NCBI RefSeq assembly: GCF_022698165.1 | Contig: NZ_JALDAY010000007.1 | Coordinates: 1-64,000, forward strand | Direction: 5' to 3' | Origin: Streptomyces cylindrosporus | GTDB lineage: Bacteria; Actinomycetota; Actinomycetes; Streptomycetales; Streptomycetaceae | DNA length: 64,000 nt | Translations under genes and position numbers: made by a program | Shown here: one piece after another, positions 22,509 through 32,197 of the stretch | Numbering within the stretch: the stretch's first letter is position 1 | How the letters are laid out: the number at the start of each line of letters is the position of its first letter | Notes under the pieces: generated by a model | Database searches by the model: none | The model's input: the letters and a program-made list of their open reading frames with translations, nothing else | Told to the model about the DNA's origin: nothing

Positions 22509-24692
22509 ATGGCCAGACCCGGGCCCCTCTCCGCGTCCCCCGTCCTCGCGGTCGCCGCCCTGACCCTCTCCGCGGGCCTGCTCGCCGGCTCTCCCGCGCA
22601 GGCCGCGAGCACCGCACTGCCCACCGGCTTCGCCACCGTCATGAACGCCGCGAGCGGCCGCTGCCTCGACGCCAAGGCGGCCGGCACCGCCAACGGCACC
22701 GTCGTCCAGCAGTACTCGTGCAACGGCACGACGGCCCAGCGCTGGAGCTTCACCGCCACCAGCGACGGGTACGTCCGCATCAACAACGCGGGCGACACGA
22801 ACCAGGTCGTGGACGTCGCCGACGTCTCCACCGCCGACAACGCCCAGGTCCATCTGTGGAGTTACGGCGGCGGCGCCAACCAGCAGTGGCTGCCGGTGGA
22901 CGACGGCGGCGGCGCCTACCACTTCGTCAACCGCAACAGCGGCAAGTGCCTGGACGATCCCGGCGCCTCGACCGCCGACAGCGTGCAGTTCGTGCAGTAC
23001 ACCTGCAACGGGACCGCCGCCCAGCGCTTCCAGGTGGTCCCCGTGAGCCAGTCGGCCGCCGACCCCGATCTCGGCCCGAACGTCGTCGTCTTCGACCCGT
23101 CGATGTCGTCCTCGACGATCCAGAGCAAGCTGAACTCGATCTTCCAGCAGCAGGAGACGAACCAGTTCGGCTCCCAGCGCTACGCCGTGCTGTTCAAGCC
23201 GGGCTCCTACGACGCGGACGTCAACGTCGGCTTCTACACACAGGTGCTGGGCCTCGGCCTGTCACCGGACGCGGTGACGATCAACGGCGCGGTGCACGCC
23301 GAGGCGGACTGGTTCCAGGGCAACGCCACCCAGAACTTCTGGCGCGGCGCCGAGAACCTGTCGGTCAACCCGGCCTCCGGCAGCGACCGTTGGGCGGTCT
23401 CGCAGGCCGCGCCGTACCGCCGTATGCATCTGCGCGGCAACCTCGCGCTGGACGACGGCGGCTGGTCCAGCGGCGGCCTGCTCGCCGACAGCAAGATCGA
23501 CGGCCAGGTCAACTCCGGTTCGCAGCAACAGTGGTTGACCCGCAACTCCCAGCTGGGCAGCTGGACCGGCTCCAACTGGAACATGGTCTTCACCGGCAGC
23601 ACGGGCGTCCCCGCGACCAGCTTCCCGAGCCCGCCGTACACCACGGTCGCGCAGAGCCCGGTCTCCCGTGAGAAGCCCTTCCTGTACGTCGACGCGGCGG
23701 GCGCCTACCAGGTGTTCGTGCCGTCGCTGCGCTCCAACTCCTCCGGCACCAGCTGGGCGAACGGCGCCTCGGGCAGTTCGCTGTCGCTGGACTCCTTCTA
23801 CGTCGTGAAGCCGGGCGCCACCGCCGCCCAGATCAACTCCGCGCTCGCCGCGGGCAAGAACCTCCTGGTCACCCCCGGCGTCTACCACCTCGACCAGACC
23901 CTGCAGATCAACCGCGCCGACACGGTCGTACTCGGTCTGGGGCTCGCCACCTTCGTCCCGGACAACGGCGTCACCGCGATGAAGGTCGCCGACGTCGACG
24001 GCGTGAAGATAGCGGGCCTGCTCTTCGACGCGGGCACGACCAACTCGCCCTCCCTGCTGGAGGTCGGGCCGACCGGCTCCACCGCCTCCCACACGGCCGA
24101 CCCGACCTCCCTGCACGACGTCTACTTCCGCGTCGGCGGCGCCGGCGTCGGCAAGGCGACCACCAGCCTGATCGTCAACAGCGACAACGTCATCGGCGAC
24201 CACATGTGGATCTGGCGCGCCGACCACGGCAGCGGCGTCGGCTGGACCAGCAACACCGCGGACACCGGCCTGATCGTCAACGGCGACAACGTCACCATGT
24301 ACGGCCTGTTCGTGGAGCACTTCCAGAAGTACCAGACCATCTGGAACGGCAACGGCGGCCGCACCTACTTCTTCCAGAACGAGATGCCCTACGACCCGCC
24401 GAACCAGGCCGCCTGGATGAACGGCTCCACCCAGGGCTACGCCGCCTACAAGGTCGCCGACTCGGTCACCAGCCATCAGGCGTACGGCCTCGGCAGCTAC
24501 TGCTACTTCAACGTCAACCCGGCAGTCGTCGCCGCACGCGCCATCGAGGCACCGAACAACTCGGGCGTCCGCTTCACCAGCATGGTGACGGTCTCCCTCG
24601 GCGGCACCGGCACGATCAGCCACGTCATCAACAACACCGGAGGCCCCTCCAACTCCGGCTCCAACGTGGCCAACCTGAGCAACTATCCGTAG
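22509..24692 (+). CDS. Secreted GH55 exo-beta-1,3-glucanase with ricin-B (CBM13) domain
   Basis: 727 residues. A Sec signal peptide ends near APAQA-type sequence at about residue 33 (GSPAQAAS). Residues 38-165 are a ricin-type beta-trefoil with repeated QxW elements (AQRWSF, NQQWLP, AQRFQV). From about 180 a double right-handed beta-helix matches Streptomyces GH55 laminarinases, including EKPFLYV and VVLGLGLAT. The acidic pair in VEHFQKY (E603) and FFQNE (E625) is 22 residues apart, as in SacteLam55A. It would release glucose from extracellular fungal or algal beta-1,3-glucan. It has its own promoter and terminator. Confidence 0.85.
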   Translation: MARPGPLSASPVLAVAALTLSAGLLAGSPAQAASTALPTGFATVMNAASGRCLDAKAAGTANGTVVQQYSCNGTTAQRWSFTATSDGYVRINNAGDTNQVVDVADVSTADNAQVHLWSYGGGANQQWLPVDDGGGAYHFVNRNSGKCLDDPGASTADSVQFVQYTCNGTAAQRFQVVPVSQSAADPDLGPNVVVFDPSMSSSTIQSKLNSIFQQQETNQFGSQRYAVLFKPGSYDADVNVGFYTQVLGLGLSPDAVTINGAVHAEADWFQGNATQNFWRGAENLSVNPASGSDRWAVSQAAPYRRMHLRGNLALDDGGWSSGGLLADSKIDGQVNSGSQQQWLTRNSQLGSWTGSNWNMVFTGSTGVPATSFPSPPYTTVAQSPVSREKPFLYVDAAGAYQVFVPSLRSNSSGTSWANGASGSSLSLDSFYVVKPGATAAQINSALAAGKNLLVTPGVYHLDQTLQINRADTVVLGLGLATFVPDNGVTAMKVADVDGVKIAGLLFDAGTTNSPSLLEVGPTGSTASHTADPTSLHDVYFRVGGAGVGKATTSLIVNSDNVIGDHMWIWRADHGSGVGWTSNTADTGLIVNGDNVTMYGLFVEHFQKYQTIWNGNGGRTYFFQNEMPYDPPNQAAWMNGSTQGYAAYKVADSVTSHQAYGLGSYCYFNVNPAVVAARAIEAPNNSGVRFTSMVTVSLGGTGTISHVINNTGGPSNSGSNVANLSNYP

Positions 24693-24704
24693 CAGTCGCC
24701 CAGG

Positions 24705-24741
24705 CGGGCCCGCCGGCAACGGAAAAAACCCGGCGGGCCCG
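24705..24741 (+). terminator. Rho-independent terminator after the GH55 gene
   Basis: A perfect 12-bp stem, CGGGCCCGCCGG (24705-24716) with CCGGCGGGCCCG (24730-24741), and a 13-nt A-rich loop, starting 12 bp after the stop. There is no T-tract, as is common in Streptomyces. Confidence 0.85.
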
Positions 24742-24875
24742 TGCTCTCTGATCACTACGATGGGAGCCGAAGACAACCATTCGACCGGCCCGACGGAGTG
24801 TGCCGGTCGAGGTCGCCGGTGCCAGGGACCGCTCCCCGGGCTGCGGTGATCTTCCTACCCAGGAGGACCCCCCGC

Positions 24876-27062
24876 ATGTTCCGACGTATTGGCAGCACGG
24901 TCGTCCGACATCCCGTCTGGACGATCGTGGCCTGGCTGATCGCCGCGGTGGCGATCGTCGCCACGGCTCCGAGTCTGCCCTCCAACAGTGACGAGAGCAG
25001 CTTCCTCCCGAAGAGCTACGAGTCCATCAAGGCCGCGGACCTGCAGGAGAAGGCGTTCCCCAGCGCCTTCACCCCCTCCGCGATCGCGCTCTACCAGCGC
25101 ACCGACGGCGGCAGGCTGACCGCCGCCGACAAGAAGGACGTCGCCCGGATCACCTCCGAGCTGTCCGCCAAGCACATCGACCAGGTGCAGAAGGTCGTCC
25201 CCGGCCAGCCGTCCAAGGACGGCAGGTACACCATGACCCTGGTCCAGATGGACAGCAAGAACGCCGGCCAGCCCAAGCAGGCCGACGCCGCCAAGATCCT
25301 GCGCGACGACGTCAAGCAGCTCGCCAAGGGCACCGATCTGGACGTGAAGCTCGGCGGCTCGGCGGCCCAGGCGCTGGACCAGCAGGACTCCTCCAAGCGG
25401 GGTCAGGCGCTGATCGGCATCGGCACCTTCGTGATCATCCTGGTCACGCTGCTGATCATCTTCCGGGCGCCCATCCTGGCCGTACTGCCGCTGATCCTGA
25501 TCGGCGTGGTCTCGGCCATCGCCAACGGGCTGATCGCGTACGCCACCAAGCTGTTCGGCCTGCAGGCCAACAGCTCGATCTCGTCGATCCTGATCGTGGT
25601 GCTCTTCGGCGTCGGCACGGACTACTTCCTGTTCCTGATGTTCCGTTACCGGGAGCGGCTGCGTGCCGGTGACGAGCCCAAGGAGGCCATGGTCAACGCG
25701 GTCGGCCGGGTCGGTGAGGCCATCGCCTCCGCCGCCGGGGCGGTCATCATCGCCTTCCTCGCGCTGGCGCTGTCCACGCTCGGGTTCCTCAAGCAGATGG
25801 GCCCGGCCCTGGCCATCGCGGTCACCGTCACCCTGATCGCGGGCCTGACCCTGATCCCGGCCGTCGTCTCGCTCATCGGCCCGAAGGTCTTCTGGCCCTC
25901 GAAGACCTGGCAGCGGGAGCCCGAGAACGCCAGGTTCGCCGCCCTGGGCCGTGGCGTGCAGCGCCGCCCGGCGCTCACCGCCGCGGTGTCCGGTCTCGTC
26001 CTGGTGGCGCTGTCGCTGGGCATCCTCGGCTACAAGGCCACCTTCGACCTCGCCTCGGGTTCCATGCCCAAGACCAAGGAGTCGATGGTCGTCCAGGACG
26101 AGATGCAGAAGGCGTACTCGGCGGGCGCCGCCGCCCCCACCGACGTCTACCTGTCCAGCACCGACGGCAAGCCGCTGGACCGGTCCGGCTTCGACGCGTA
26201 CGCGCGCAGGCTCGGCGCGGTGGACGGGGTCGCGAGCGCCCGTATGTCCCAGGTGAACAAGGCGGGCACCACCGCGGACTTCACCGTCACGCTCAAGTAC
26301 GAGGCGTCGACGGACAAGGCGATCGACGCGGTGGGCAGGGTGCGGGACGTCGCCCACTCCGACGCCCCCGACGGCACGGAAGCGGTGGTCGGCGGCATGT
26401 CGTCGATCTACAAGGACATCGACGCGGCGGTCAACCACGACTACCGGACGGTGTTCCCCGTGGCGGCCGTACTGATCATGCTGATCCTGGGGCTGCTGCT
26501 GCGCAGTGTGGTCGCCCCCTGGTACCTGATCGCGTCGGTGGGTCTGGGCTTCGGTGCGACCCTCGGCGCCACGGTGTGGATCTTCCAGGAGGGGCAGGGC
26601 AAGCCGGGCCTGATGTTCATGCTCCCGGTGATCATGTATCTGTTCGTGGTCGCCATCGGCACGGACTACAACATCCTCATGATCGCCCGGCTGCGCGAGG
26701 AGGCCCGTGAGGGCCGCGAGCCGCGCGAGGCGGCCGGGATGGCGCTGCGGCACGCCGGGCCGACCGTGGCCGCGGCGGGCTTCATCCTGGCGGCGACCTT
26801 CGCCACGATGATGCTGGCGGGCAACTCCCTGCTCACGGAGATGGGCTTCGCGGTCTCCTTCGGCATCGCCGTCGCCGCGTTCGTGATGGCGATGTTCTTC
26901 ACGCCGAGCCTCACGGCGCTGATCGGCCACGCGGCCTGGTGGCCGGGGCACGGCGACCGCGCGGAGGAAGCGGCGGCCGGGGGCGCCGTGTCGGACCAGG
27001 TCTCCGGTGGGGAGGACCGGAGCGGCGTCGCGCAGCAGGATCCGGCGGGGCGCCGCAGGTAG
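24876..27062 (+). CDS. MMPL/RND-family transporter
   Basis: 728 residues, 12 hydrophobic helices in two sets of 1+5, each preceded by a large extracytoplasmic loop (about 40-170 and 380-520). The N-terminus RRIGSTVVRHPVWTIVAWL is typical of actinobacterial MmpL proteins. The proton-relay motif appears as GTDYFLFL in the first half and GTDYNILM in the second. Such proteins export lipids, siderophores or other hydrophobic molecules using proton motive force. The ATG at 24876 has an ideal AGGAGGA upstream; no partner genes are adjacent. Confidence 0.92.
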   Translation: MFRRIGSTVVRHPVWTIVAWLIAAVAIVATAPSLPSNSDESSFLPKSYESIKAADLQEKAFPSAFTPSAIALYQRTDGGRLTAADKKDVARITSELSAKHIDQVQKVVPGQPSKDGRYTMTLVQMDSKNAGQPKQADAAKILRDDVKQLAKGTDLDVKLGGSAAQALDQQDSSKRGQALIGIGTFVIILVTLLIIFRAPILAVLPLILIGVVSAIANGLIAYATKLFGLQANSSISSILIVVLFGVGTDYFLFLMFRYRERLRAGDEPKEAMVNAVGRVGEAIASAAGAVIIAFLALALSTLGFLKQMGPALAIAVTVTLIAGLTLIPAVVSLIGPKVFWPSKTWQREPENARFAALGRGVQRRPALTAAVSGLVLVALSLGILGYKATFDLASGSMPKTKESMVVQDEMQKAYSAGAAAPTDVYLSSTDGKPLDRSGFDAYARRLGAVDGVASARMSQVNKAGTTADFTVTLKYEASTDKAIDAVGRVRDVAHSDAPDGTEAVVGGMSSIYKDIDAAVNHDYRTVFPVAAVLIMLILGLLLRSVVAPWYLIASVGLGFGATLGATVWIFQEGQGKPGLMFMLPVIMYLFVVAIGTDYNILMIARLREEAREGREPREAAGMALRHAGPTVAAAGFILAATFATMMLAGNSLLTEMGFAVSFGIAVAAFVMAMFFTPSLTALIGHAAWWPGHGDRAEEAAAGGAVSDQVSGGEDRSGVAQQDPAGRRR

Positions 27063-27074
27063 CCGGTGCACGGA

Positions 27075-27103
27075 GGTCGGGTCTCCGCTCGGCAGGCCCG
27101 ACC
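27075..27103. terminator. Possible bidirectional terminator
   Basis: GGTCGGG (27075-27081) and CCCGACC (27097-27103) form a 7-bp stem with a 15-nt loop between the convergent MMPL and SpoIIE-phosphatase genes. Confidence 0.45.
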
Positions 27104-27129
27104 ATCCTCCCGAGGGCAGGCGGTAGCGG

Positions 27130-29601
27130 TCACGGGATCTCCTGCTCCGCCCAGATGATCTTCCCGTCGGCCGTGTACCTGGCGCCCCAGCGGTCCGTCA
27201 GCTGGGCCACCAGGAAGAGGCCGCGGCCTCCCTCGTCGGTGCTGCGGGCATGCCGCAGGCGGGGCGCGGTGCTGCTGGCGTCGGCGACCTCGCAGGTCAG
27301 GCTGGCGTCGCGGAGCAGGCGCAGGCGGATGGGCGGCTCGGCGTAGCGGATCGCGTTGGTGACCAGTTCGCTCACGACGAGTTCCGTGGTCATGGCCAGG
27401 TCGTCCAGGCCCCAGGCCTCGACCTGGCGGGTGGCGCGGGCGCGGAGGTCGGCGACGGCGGACGGGTCGACGGGCACGTCCCAGGAGACGACCTGGTCGG
27501 CGCCCAGGGTGTGGGTGCGGGCCAGCAGGAGGGCGATGTCGTCGGGCTGCGGTACGGGGACGAGTTGCCGTACGGCGGAGGTGCACAGGGCGGAGAGGTC
27601 GGTGTCGGAGCGGGCCAGGAGGGCGCCGAGCCGGGTCATCCCCCGTTCCATGTCGCCGTCGGCGCCCTCGATGAGGCCGTCGGTGTACAGGCCCAGGACG
27701 CTGTTCTCGGCGAGTTCGATCTCGCCGGCCTCGAAGGCCATCGCGCCGAGCCCGAGCGGAGGACCGGCCGGCGGCTCGGGGAAGGAGACCTGCCCGTCGG
27801 GGCTGATCACGACGGGCGGCGGGTGGCCGGCCCTGGCCATCGTGCAGCGGCCGGTGACCGGGTCGTAGACGGCGTAGAGGCAGGTCGCGCCCAGGAACGC
27901 GGAGGCGCCCCGGTCGGCGGCCTCCTCGTCGGTCTTCTCCGCGCTCAGCCGCAGCACCAGGTCGTCGAGGTGGGCGAGGAGTTCGTCGGGCGGCAGCTCC
28001 ATGTCGGCGAGGGTCTGCACGGCGGTGCGCAGCCGCCCCATGGCCGCCGCGGCGGTGATGCCGTGACCGACGACGTCGCCGACGACGAGCCCGACCCGGG
28101 CCCCGGAGAGCGGGATCACGTCGAACCAGTCGCCGCCCACGCCGTCCGTCGGGTCGGCCGGCAGGTAGGCGGAGGCCACCTCCAGCGCGGTACCGCCGGT
28201 CAGGGCCTGGGGCAGCAGGCTGCGCTGGAGGGTGATCGCGGCGGTGTGCTCGCGGGTGTAGCGGCGGGCGTTGTCGACGCAGAGCGCCGCCCGCGCGACC
28301 AGCTCCCGGGCCAGCAGGACGTCATCCGGCTGGAAGGAGACGGAGTTGAGGGACCGGATGAACGTGGTCAGCCCCAGGACGGTGTTGCGGGCCCGCATGG
28401 GCACGGAGATGAGGGAGTGCATTCCGAACTCCCGGATCCGCGCCGCCCGTTCGGGCTGCTCGGTGACCCAGCGCTCGTCGGCGGGGTCGAGGACCGGGAT
28501 GAGGATGGGCTCGCCGTCGATGAGCAGGTTCACGTCGTGCGAGGGAGGCAGGAAGCCCGCTCGGTCCCCCACCCGTGCCACGGCCTCCGGGCAGCCCTCG
28601 CGCACCGAGCTCATGCCGGCGCGGCGCATCACCGGTCCGACGGTCGCGGGCCCGGCGTCGGTCAGCCAGGCGCCGTGGCCCTCGGTGCTCAGTACGGGTT
28701 CCAGGAGGTCCACGACGACGAAGTCGGCGAAGCGCGGGACGGCGAAGTCGGCGAGTTCCTGGGCCGTGCGCATGACGTCCAGCGTGGTGCCGACGCAGGC
28801 ACCGGCCTCGTTGACCAGCGTCAGCAGGCGGCGGGCGTTCCAGCGCTCGGTGACGTCCTGGACCATGTAGCAGACCCCGGTGGCCAGGTCGTCGGCGTCC
28901 ACCAGCGGGAAGAAGGACGTGGAGTAGGCGTGCTGGCGGTGCGGGTCGGCCCAGCTCCAGCCGAGGTACTCGTAGTCGGTGACCGGGACGCGCGTCTCCA
29001 GCACCTTGCGCATCAGGCCCTCGATGGTGGCCGCCTGCAGCCCGGGCAGCAGCTCGCTCAGCCGGCGCCCCAGCCGCTGCTCGCGGGGCACGCCGCCGAA
29101 CCGTTCGAGGGTGTCGTTCAGCCAGACGTAGCGCAGCTCGCGGTCCATCACCGCCATGCCGACCGGGGAGCGGGTGAGGAAGCCGTCCAGGACGGACTGG
29201 CCGACGGCCCACTGCGCGCGCTGCTCACGCGCCGACATCAGGAAGCACTCGTCCCCGCCCAGCCGGAAGGACGCGGACACCCGCAGGTCGACGTCGACCG
29301 ACCGGCCGTCGCGGTGCCGTAGGGCGATGTGGCCGTTCCAGCCCATCCCGGCGCGGCAGCGCTCCGCCACGCCGGCCACCCGGGCGGGGTCCCCGGCCAT
29401 CGCGACCAGGCGAGCGGCCGGGCCGCCGACCACCTCGGACGCCGGGTGGCCCAGGAGGGCCTCGGCGGCGCGGGTCCAGGCGAGCACGACGCCCTGAGCG
29501 GACACGATCGCCGCCGCGTCGGTGGACGCGTCGAGGAGATCGCGCGGTGCTGCGGGCCGCGGCCCGTCGGACGCTTCTAGCGCAGGGTCCATGGGTGCCA
29601 T
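27130..29601 (-). CDS. PAS-PAS-GAF-SpoIIE phosphatase with HATPase domain
   Basis: 823 residues. Two PAS domains (about 20-130 and 145-265) are followed by a GAF domain (285-445), a PP2C-type SpoIIE phosphatase (475-690, with VGGDWFDVIPL, VVGDVVGHG and LYTDGLIEG metal-site motifs) and a C-terminal GHKL ATPase (710-823, ELVTNAIRYA and EGGRGLFLV). Such proteins act in partner-switching control of alternative sigma factors: the HATPase end resembles an anti-sigma kinase and the PP2C part dephosphorylates its antagonist. ATG 29601 is chosen; ATG 29592 is equally possible. It is divergent from a second, paralogous phosphatase. Confidence 0.92.
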   Translation of the reverse strand: MAPMDPALEASDGPRPAAPRDLLDASTDAAAIVSAQGVVLAWTRAAEALLGHPASEVVGGPAARLVAMAGDPARVAGVAERCRAGMGWNGHIALRHRDGRSVDVDLRVSASFRLGGDECFLMSAREQRAQWAVGQSVLDGFLTRSPVGMAVMDRELRYVWLNDTLERFGGVPREQRLGRRLSELLPGLQAATIEGLMRKVLETRVPVTDYEYLGWSWADPHRQHAYSTSFFPLVDADDLATGVCYMVQDVTERWNARRLLTLVNEAGACVGTTLDVMRTAQELADFAVPRFADFVVVDLLEPVLSTEGHGAWLTDAGPATVGPVMRRAGMSSVREGCPEAVARVGDRAGFLPPSHDVNLLIDGEPILIPVLDPADERWVTEQPERAARIREFGMHSLISVPMRARNTVLGLTTFIRSLNSVSFQPDDVLLARELVARAALCVDNARRYTREHTAAITLQRSLLPQALTGGTALEVASAYLPADPTDGVGGDWFDVIPLSGARVGLVVGDVVGHGITAAAAMGRLRTAVQTLADMELPPDELLAHLDDLVLRLSAEKTDEEAADRGASAFLGATCLYAVYDPVTGRCTMARAGHPPPVVISPDGQVSFPEPPAGPPLGLGAMAFEAGEIELAENSVLGLYTDGLIEGADGDMERGMTRLGALLARSDTDLSALCTSAVRQLVPVPQPDDIALLLARTHTLGADQVVSWDVPVDPSAVADLRARATRQVEAWGLDDLAMTTELVVSELVTNAIRYAEPPIRLRLLRDASLTCEVADASSTAPRLRHARSTDEGGRGLFLVAQLTDRWGARYTADGKIIWAEQEIP

Positions 29602-29792
29602 CCGGGTGCCGTGCTGTACAGGACCATGTTCCTGCTTGTGCGGCCGATGTGCACGGCCCTGGTGGGGCCCGTTGCGCTTCCGCCCCCGGCGTGGCGGAGG
29701 GAGCATGGAAGGGCCGCTGGTCGGAACCCGGATGGTGCGGCGACGCCGTGCGGCGTCGCGTGCCCCGGTGGAACGGTGGAGGTGGTTCCGGG

Positions 29793-31859
29793 ATGACAGC
29801 CGAATCCTTCCAGCCCGACGCCGGTGTGCCCGGTACCGAGTCGCCCCCGCCGACCGGTGTGCTGGACGTCCTGAGCGTGGCCGCGGTGGTGGTCGACGCC
29901 GAGGGACGCATCGTGTTCTGGACCCCGCAGGCGGAGGAGCTGTTCGGGTATACGGCGCAGGAGGCGCTCGGCAAGTACGCGGCCCGGCTGTTCATCCACC
30001 CGGAGCACCTCCAGGCGGTGGTCAGGCTGTTCTCGGAGGTGCTGGAGACGGGGCGCAGCTGGGCGGGCGCCTTCCCGATCCGGCACAAGGACGGCAGCAG
30101 CCGGATCATGGAGTTCCGCAACATGCGGCTCCAGGACGACCTCGGGGACGTCTACGCGCTGGGCATCGCCGCCGACCACACCCTGTTGCAGCGTGTCGAG
30201 ACCGATCTGGCGCTGTGCGAGCGGCTGATCGACCAGTCCCCCATCGGGCTGGCCCTCCTCGACCCCGATCTGCACTACCTGCTGGTCAACCCGGCGCTGG
30301 AGCGCATCGACGGCATCCCCGCCGAGGACCACGTGGGCCGCGGTCTGCGGGAGACCCTGCCCCTGCCGGACGTCGACACCATCGAGTCGGCGCTGCGCCA
30401 GGTGCTCACCACCGGCACCCCGCTGCTCGACCAGTACCATGTGGGCCGCCCGCCGACCGACCCGGAGCACGAGCACGCCTGGTCGCTGTCCTTCTACCGC
30501 CTGGAGGACCCCGGCGGCCGGGTGCTGGGCGCGGCCACCTCGGTCGTCGACGTCACCGAACGCCACCGCGCGGCCTCCGAGGCGGATCGGGCCCGGCGCC
30601 GGCTGGCCCTCATCGCCGACGCCTCCGTGCGGGTCGGCACCACGCTGGAGGTGGAGGAGACCGCGCGGGAGCTGGCGGAGATCGCCGTGCCCGCGCTCGC
30701 CGACGTGGTCGCCGTGGACGTACTCGACTCCGCGCTGGCCTGCCGCCGCTCGCGACGGCCGGACGACGGACCCGAGCTCTTCCGCGCCCTCGCCCTCAAG
30801 GCGGCGCATCCGACCGTGGCACTGCGCGCCGCCGACCCGCCGGGAGGGCTCGCGGCCTACGACGGGGACCGCCTGGTCACGCTGTGCGTCCACACCGGTA
30901 GACCGGTGCTGGTACGGCATGTCGGCGACCAGGATCTGCCGCGGATCGCCCGGGACGCGGAGGCCGGTTCGCTGCTGGCGCGGGCCGGGGTGCACTCGTA
31001 TCTCGCGGTGCCGTTGATCGCGCACGGCGAGGTGCTCGGCGCCCTCGACCTCAAGCGCACCCGCAATCCCCTGCCGTTCGACGAGGACGACGTCGTGCTC
31101 GCCGCCGAACTGGCCGGCCGTGCGGCGGTGGCCATCGACAACGCCCGCTGGTTCCAGAGCGTGCGCAACACAGCGCTCACCCTCCAGCGCAGTCTGCTGC
31201 CCGACCATCCGCCCGAGCACGCGGGCCTCGAACTCGCCTCCCGCTACCAGCCCGCGCAGGCCACCAGCGAGGTCGGCGGCGACTGGTACGACGTCATCCC
31301 GCTGTCCGACGACAAGACCGCACTCGTCGTCGGCGACGTGATGGGCAACGGCATCGACGCGGCCGCCACCATGGGCCGGCTGCGGACCGCGACCTGCGCC
31401 TACGCGGACCTCGACCTCGCGCCGGACGCCGTGCTCCAGCATCTCGACAAGATCACCTGCGATCTGGAGCACTACATCGTGACCTGCCTGTACGCGGTGT
31501 ACGACCCGCGTACGCGGCTGTGCCGCATCGCCAACGCCGGGCACATGCCGCCCGCGCTGGCCGGCCCGGACCGCGCCGCCGAACTGCTGGACCTGCCGCC
31601 CGGGGCGCCGCTGGGCGTCGGCGGCATCACCTTCGAGACCACCACGGCCCGGCTCGACCCGGGCGACCTGCTGGTCCTGTACACCGACGGCCTCGTCGAG
31701 ACCCGCCACCACGCGATCGACGACCGTCTCAACCTCCTGCTGAGCTTCCTCGACGAACCCCACCGCCCGCTGGAGGAAACCTGCGACCTGCTGCTCTACG
31801 GCCTGCGCCATCCCGACGACCACGACGATGTCGCGCTGCTGGTCGCCCGGGCGGTGTAG
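29793..31859 (+). CDS. PAS-PAS-GAF-SpoIIE phosphatase
   Basis: 688 residues with the same order as its divergent neighbour, PAS (25-135), PAS (150-265), GAF (285-450) and SpoIIE PP2C (465-685; VGGDWYDVIPL, VVGDVMGNG, LYTDGLVE), but ending without the HATPase. The similarity of the two along their whole length suggests an inverted duplication followed by loss or gain of the kinase domain. It would sense a small ligand or redox state through PAS/GAF and dephosphorylate an anti-sigma antagonist. The ATG is preceded by a GGAGG-containing stretch. Confidence 0.92.
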   Translation: MTAESFQPDAGVPGTESPPPTGVLDVLSVAAVVVDAEGRIVFWTPQAEELFGYTAQEALGKYAARLFIHPEHLQAVVRLFSEVLETGRSWAGAFPIRHKDGSSRIMEFRNMRLQDDLGDVYALGIAADHTLLQRVETDLALCERLIDQSPIGLALLDPDLHYLLVNPALERIDGIPAEDHVGRGLRETLPLPDVDTIESALRQVLTTGTPLLDQYHVGRPPTDPEHEHAWSLSFYRLEDPGGRVLGAATSVVDVTERHRAASEADRARRRLALIADASVRVGTTLEVEETARELAEIAVPALADVVAVDVLDSALACRRSRRPDDGPELFRALALKAAHPTVALRAADPPGGLAAYDGDRLVTLCVHTGRPVLVRHVGDQDLPRIARDAEAGSLLARAGVHSYLAVPLIAHGEVLGALDLKRTRNPLPFDEDDVVLAAELAGRAAVAIDNARWFQSVRNTALTLQRSLLPDHPPEHAGLELASRYQPAQATSEVGGDWYDVIPLSDDKTALVVGDVMGNGIDAAATMGRLRTATCAYADLDLAPDAVLQHLDKITCDLEHYIVTCLYAVYDPRTRLCRIANAGHMPPALAGPDRAAELLDLPPGAPLGVGGITFETTTARLDPGDLLVLYTDGLVETRHHAIDDRLNLLLSFLDEPHRPLEETCDLLLYGLRHPDDHDDVALLVARAV

Positions 31860-31924
31860 CGGAACCGGGGTCGCCCGAGCCGCGTTCTCATATGCGGGAC
31901 GCACGAGAGACACACGGGGACACG

Positions 31925-32179
31925 ATGAGTGAGAAGGCCCGCAAACTGTTCGAGGCGCTCGACCTCGACCACAACGGCACCCTGACCCGCGACGAGGTGA
32001 TCATCGCCTTGCGGACGAAGGGGCCGACGCTCGCCGCGTCGGGGGATCTGCCGTTCTGGGGCCTGGGAGACGCCGACGACTCCTCCGCCCTGTTCGACGC
32101 GGCCGACCAGAACGGGGACTCGGTGCTGACGCTGGAGGAGTTCGCGGCGGTGGTGGACCGCCGCTTCGGCTGGTCCTGA
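31925..32179 (+). CDS. Small EF-hand calcium-binding protein
   Basis: 84 residues from ATG 31925, holding two EF-hand loops: DLDHNGTLTRDE and DQNGDSVLTLEE, both with acidic or amide ligands at positions 1, 3 and 5 and the bidentate Glu at 12. No signal peptide or membrane helix is present, so it is a cytoplasmic calmodulin-like protein. Streptomyces encode several of these and their targets are mostly unknown. The 65-bp gap after the SpoIIE gene would allow co-transcription. Confidence 0.88.
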   Translation: MSEKARKLFEALDLDHNGTLTRDEVIIALRTKGPTLAASGDLPFWGLGDADDSSALFDAADQNGDSVLTLEEFAAVVDRRFGWS

Positions 32180-32197
32180 TCCGGGTGTGTGCCCCGG

